Source: Deltaproteobacteria bacterium (GTDB lineage: Bacteria > Desulfobacterota > Binatia > Binatales > Binataceae). From it: DNA of 34,168 nt. Shown piece by piece: positions 33,543-34,168 of the stretch. Each line of letters begins with the position of its first letter. Positions within the stretch are counted from its first letter, which is position 1. Position numbers and translations under genes: made by a program. The stretch spans positions 1 to 34,168 of the forward strand of contig JAKAVN010000019.1 of assembly GCA_021827495.1 (NCBI GenBank). The letters run 5' to 3'. The notes under the pieces are model-generated. The model ran no database searches. It was not told the origin of the DNA and saw only the letters and a list, made by a program, of their open reading frames with translations.

Positions 33543-33788
33543 ATGGGAGTTCTGAAACGCAAACAGGAGAACGAAGCGATCACCTTCAAGTTACCGGCGG
33601 CGCTGAAACGCGAGATCGAAACGCTGCGCACGCGCGCCGAGGACGCGGGCTTCGATCTCGGCGAGACGATCACCGCTGCGATGTGGCGGCTCTGCAAACA
33701 AATCAAAGCCGAGCTCGAAGGAGCGCCGCGACCGGGCAGGAAAGTGAACGGTCGCGCAAACGGCCAATCGGCGGAGCAGGTGCAGTGA
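33543..33788 (+). CDS. DUF2274-like small protein of the trb operon
   Basis: An 81-residue protein starting MGVLKRKQENEAITFKLPAA, with AGGAGACG upstream of the ATG. The sequence AITFKLPAALKREIETLRTR is the strand-helix of ribbon-helix-helix proteins. A small DUF2274 gene usually follows trbI in integrative elements, so this assignment rests on position plus the VELPAAL-like start. It may be a DNA-binding regulator; this is inferred. Confidence 0.65.
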   Translation: MGVLKRKQENEAITFKLPAALKREIETLRTRAEDAGFDLGETITAAMWRLCKQIKAELEGAPRPGRKVNGRANGQSAEQVQ

Positions 33789-33970
33789 AGTCCGCGGGCG
33801 ATTTCTCCGCCGCCTGGCGGCGCGCGGAGACGGCAGTTCCGGAAGTGGATTGGGAGTCGGGAAAAGGGCGGTCGGTCGTAGAGCAAGATAAAGGACCTGC
33901 GGTGCGGCACGGCATTTTCGACCGATTCCCGAGTGAACTCGCGCCCTTTTCCCGTCGGAGAGGGTCATAA
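33785..33970 (+). CDS. small unknown ORF in trb operon
   Basis: A 61-residue frame starting with GTG at 33785 that overlaps the stop of the DUF2274-like gene (GTGA), a typical translational coupling overlap. Sequence begins MKSAGDFSAAWRRAETAVPE and ends FSRRRGS. No family is recognised and no ribosome binding site is clear. Confidence 0.45.
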   Translation: MKSAGDFSAAWRRAETAVPEVDWESGKGRSVVEQDKGPAVRHGIFDRFPSELAPFSRRRGS

Positions 33971-34168
33971 GCGCCAAACTGTACAGTACAGCAGAAAACG
34001 CAGCCGGATCGCTGATTCAGCGCGTCCATCTACAGCAATTGGAAGGCGCGCGGGGACCTGTCGCGGCGCTGGCCGGAACTGCGTTTGCGGCAGCGCTTCT
34101 GATCGCGGCCGGAAACGCGTTCGGGATTCTGATTTCGAACACCGACAGCGCTGCGCCGGCAGGCGTCT
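33967..34168 (+). CDS. unknown protein with a membrane helix, cut by window end
   Basis: The frame is open to the end of the window. It reads ISAKLYSTAENAAGSLIQRV and then RGPVAALAGTAFAAALLIAA, a likely membrane helix. The only standard start is TTG at 34039, which has no clear ribosome binding site. GGAG at 33957-33960 instead precedes an ATA at 33967 with six bases between, and this ATA overlaps the previous stop (ATAA). The product is unknown; it belongs to the trb region by position. Confidence 0.4.
   Translation, partial: MSAKLYSTAENAAGSLIQRVHLQQLEGARGPVAALAGTAFAAALLIAAGNAFGILISNTDSAAPAGV

Overview
This window is GC-rich chromosomal DNA with dense, mostly bacterial housekeeping genes, followed at about 30.4 kb by the edge of a conjugative mobile element. 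HldE (heptose for lipopolysaccharide), MurJ and IspH point to a Gram-negative bacterium. Class I lysyl-tRNA synthetase, an F420-type luciferase-like oxidoreductase, a PPOX flavoprotein, a HpaB-family flavoprotein and several SDRs fit an uncultured soil or deltaproteobacteria-like lineage such as Binatota. That placement is an inference from gene content only.

Layout. 1-3119 (+): end of holB, then ricT (overlapping holB by one base) and metG; holB-ricT-metG neighbourhoods are also known from Firmicutes. 3202-6151 (-): a FlbD-like small protein, a luciferase-like oxidoreductase, a ferritin-like di-iron protein, a remnant of a MaoC-type dehydratase and a PPOX flavoprotein. 6287-10136: phhB, a deoxynucleoside kinase, ispH, a VTT/DedA-type membrane protein and a DUF1499 membrane protein. 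10232-13566 (-): a tight three-gene unit of a small YIDPNAGG membrane protein, a membrane-anchored sulfatase-fold enzyme with threonine at the usual formylglycine position, and a sulfotransferase. A strong minus-strand terminator separates this unit from the HpaB-family gene upstream. 15385-21335: an SDR, hldE and murJ (convergent and overlapping), a small membrane protein and hemW. 21386-23700: a long inverted repeat, class I lysS with a visibly AT-richer 3' third, and a small zinc-ribbon protein. 23893-28112 (+): a DHH phosphoesterase, an HPr-like protein, then metK and ahcY, which together make S-adenosylmethionine and clear S-adenosylhomocysteine. 28290-29578 (-): a VOC protein and an SDR.

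Right end. A C-terminal HigA-antitoxin fragment and a small hypothetical gene precede 30425-30484, which is only the 3' part of a tRNA-Leu gene on the minus strand. This is the usual scar of an element integrated in a tRNA gene. Next come a perfect 22-bp inverted repeat (30595-30616 and 30705-30726) and a type IV secretion operon, trbF-trbG-trbI-DUF2274-like, plus two small unknown ORFs, the last cut by the window edge. No integrase and no trbB-to-trbL genes are seen between the tRNA scar and trbF.

The points most worth following are the tRNA scar with the trb operon, the sulfatase-fold/sulfotransferase unit, the mosaic lysS, and three genes whose best ribosome binding site precedes a non-standard start codon.
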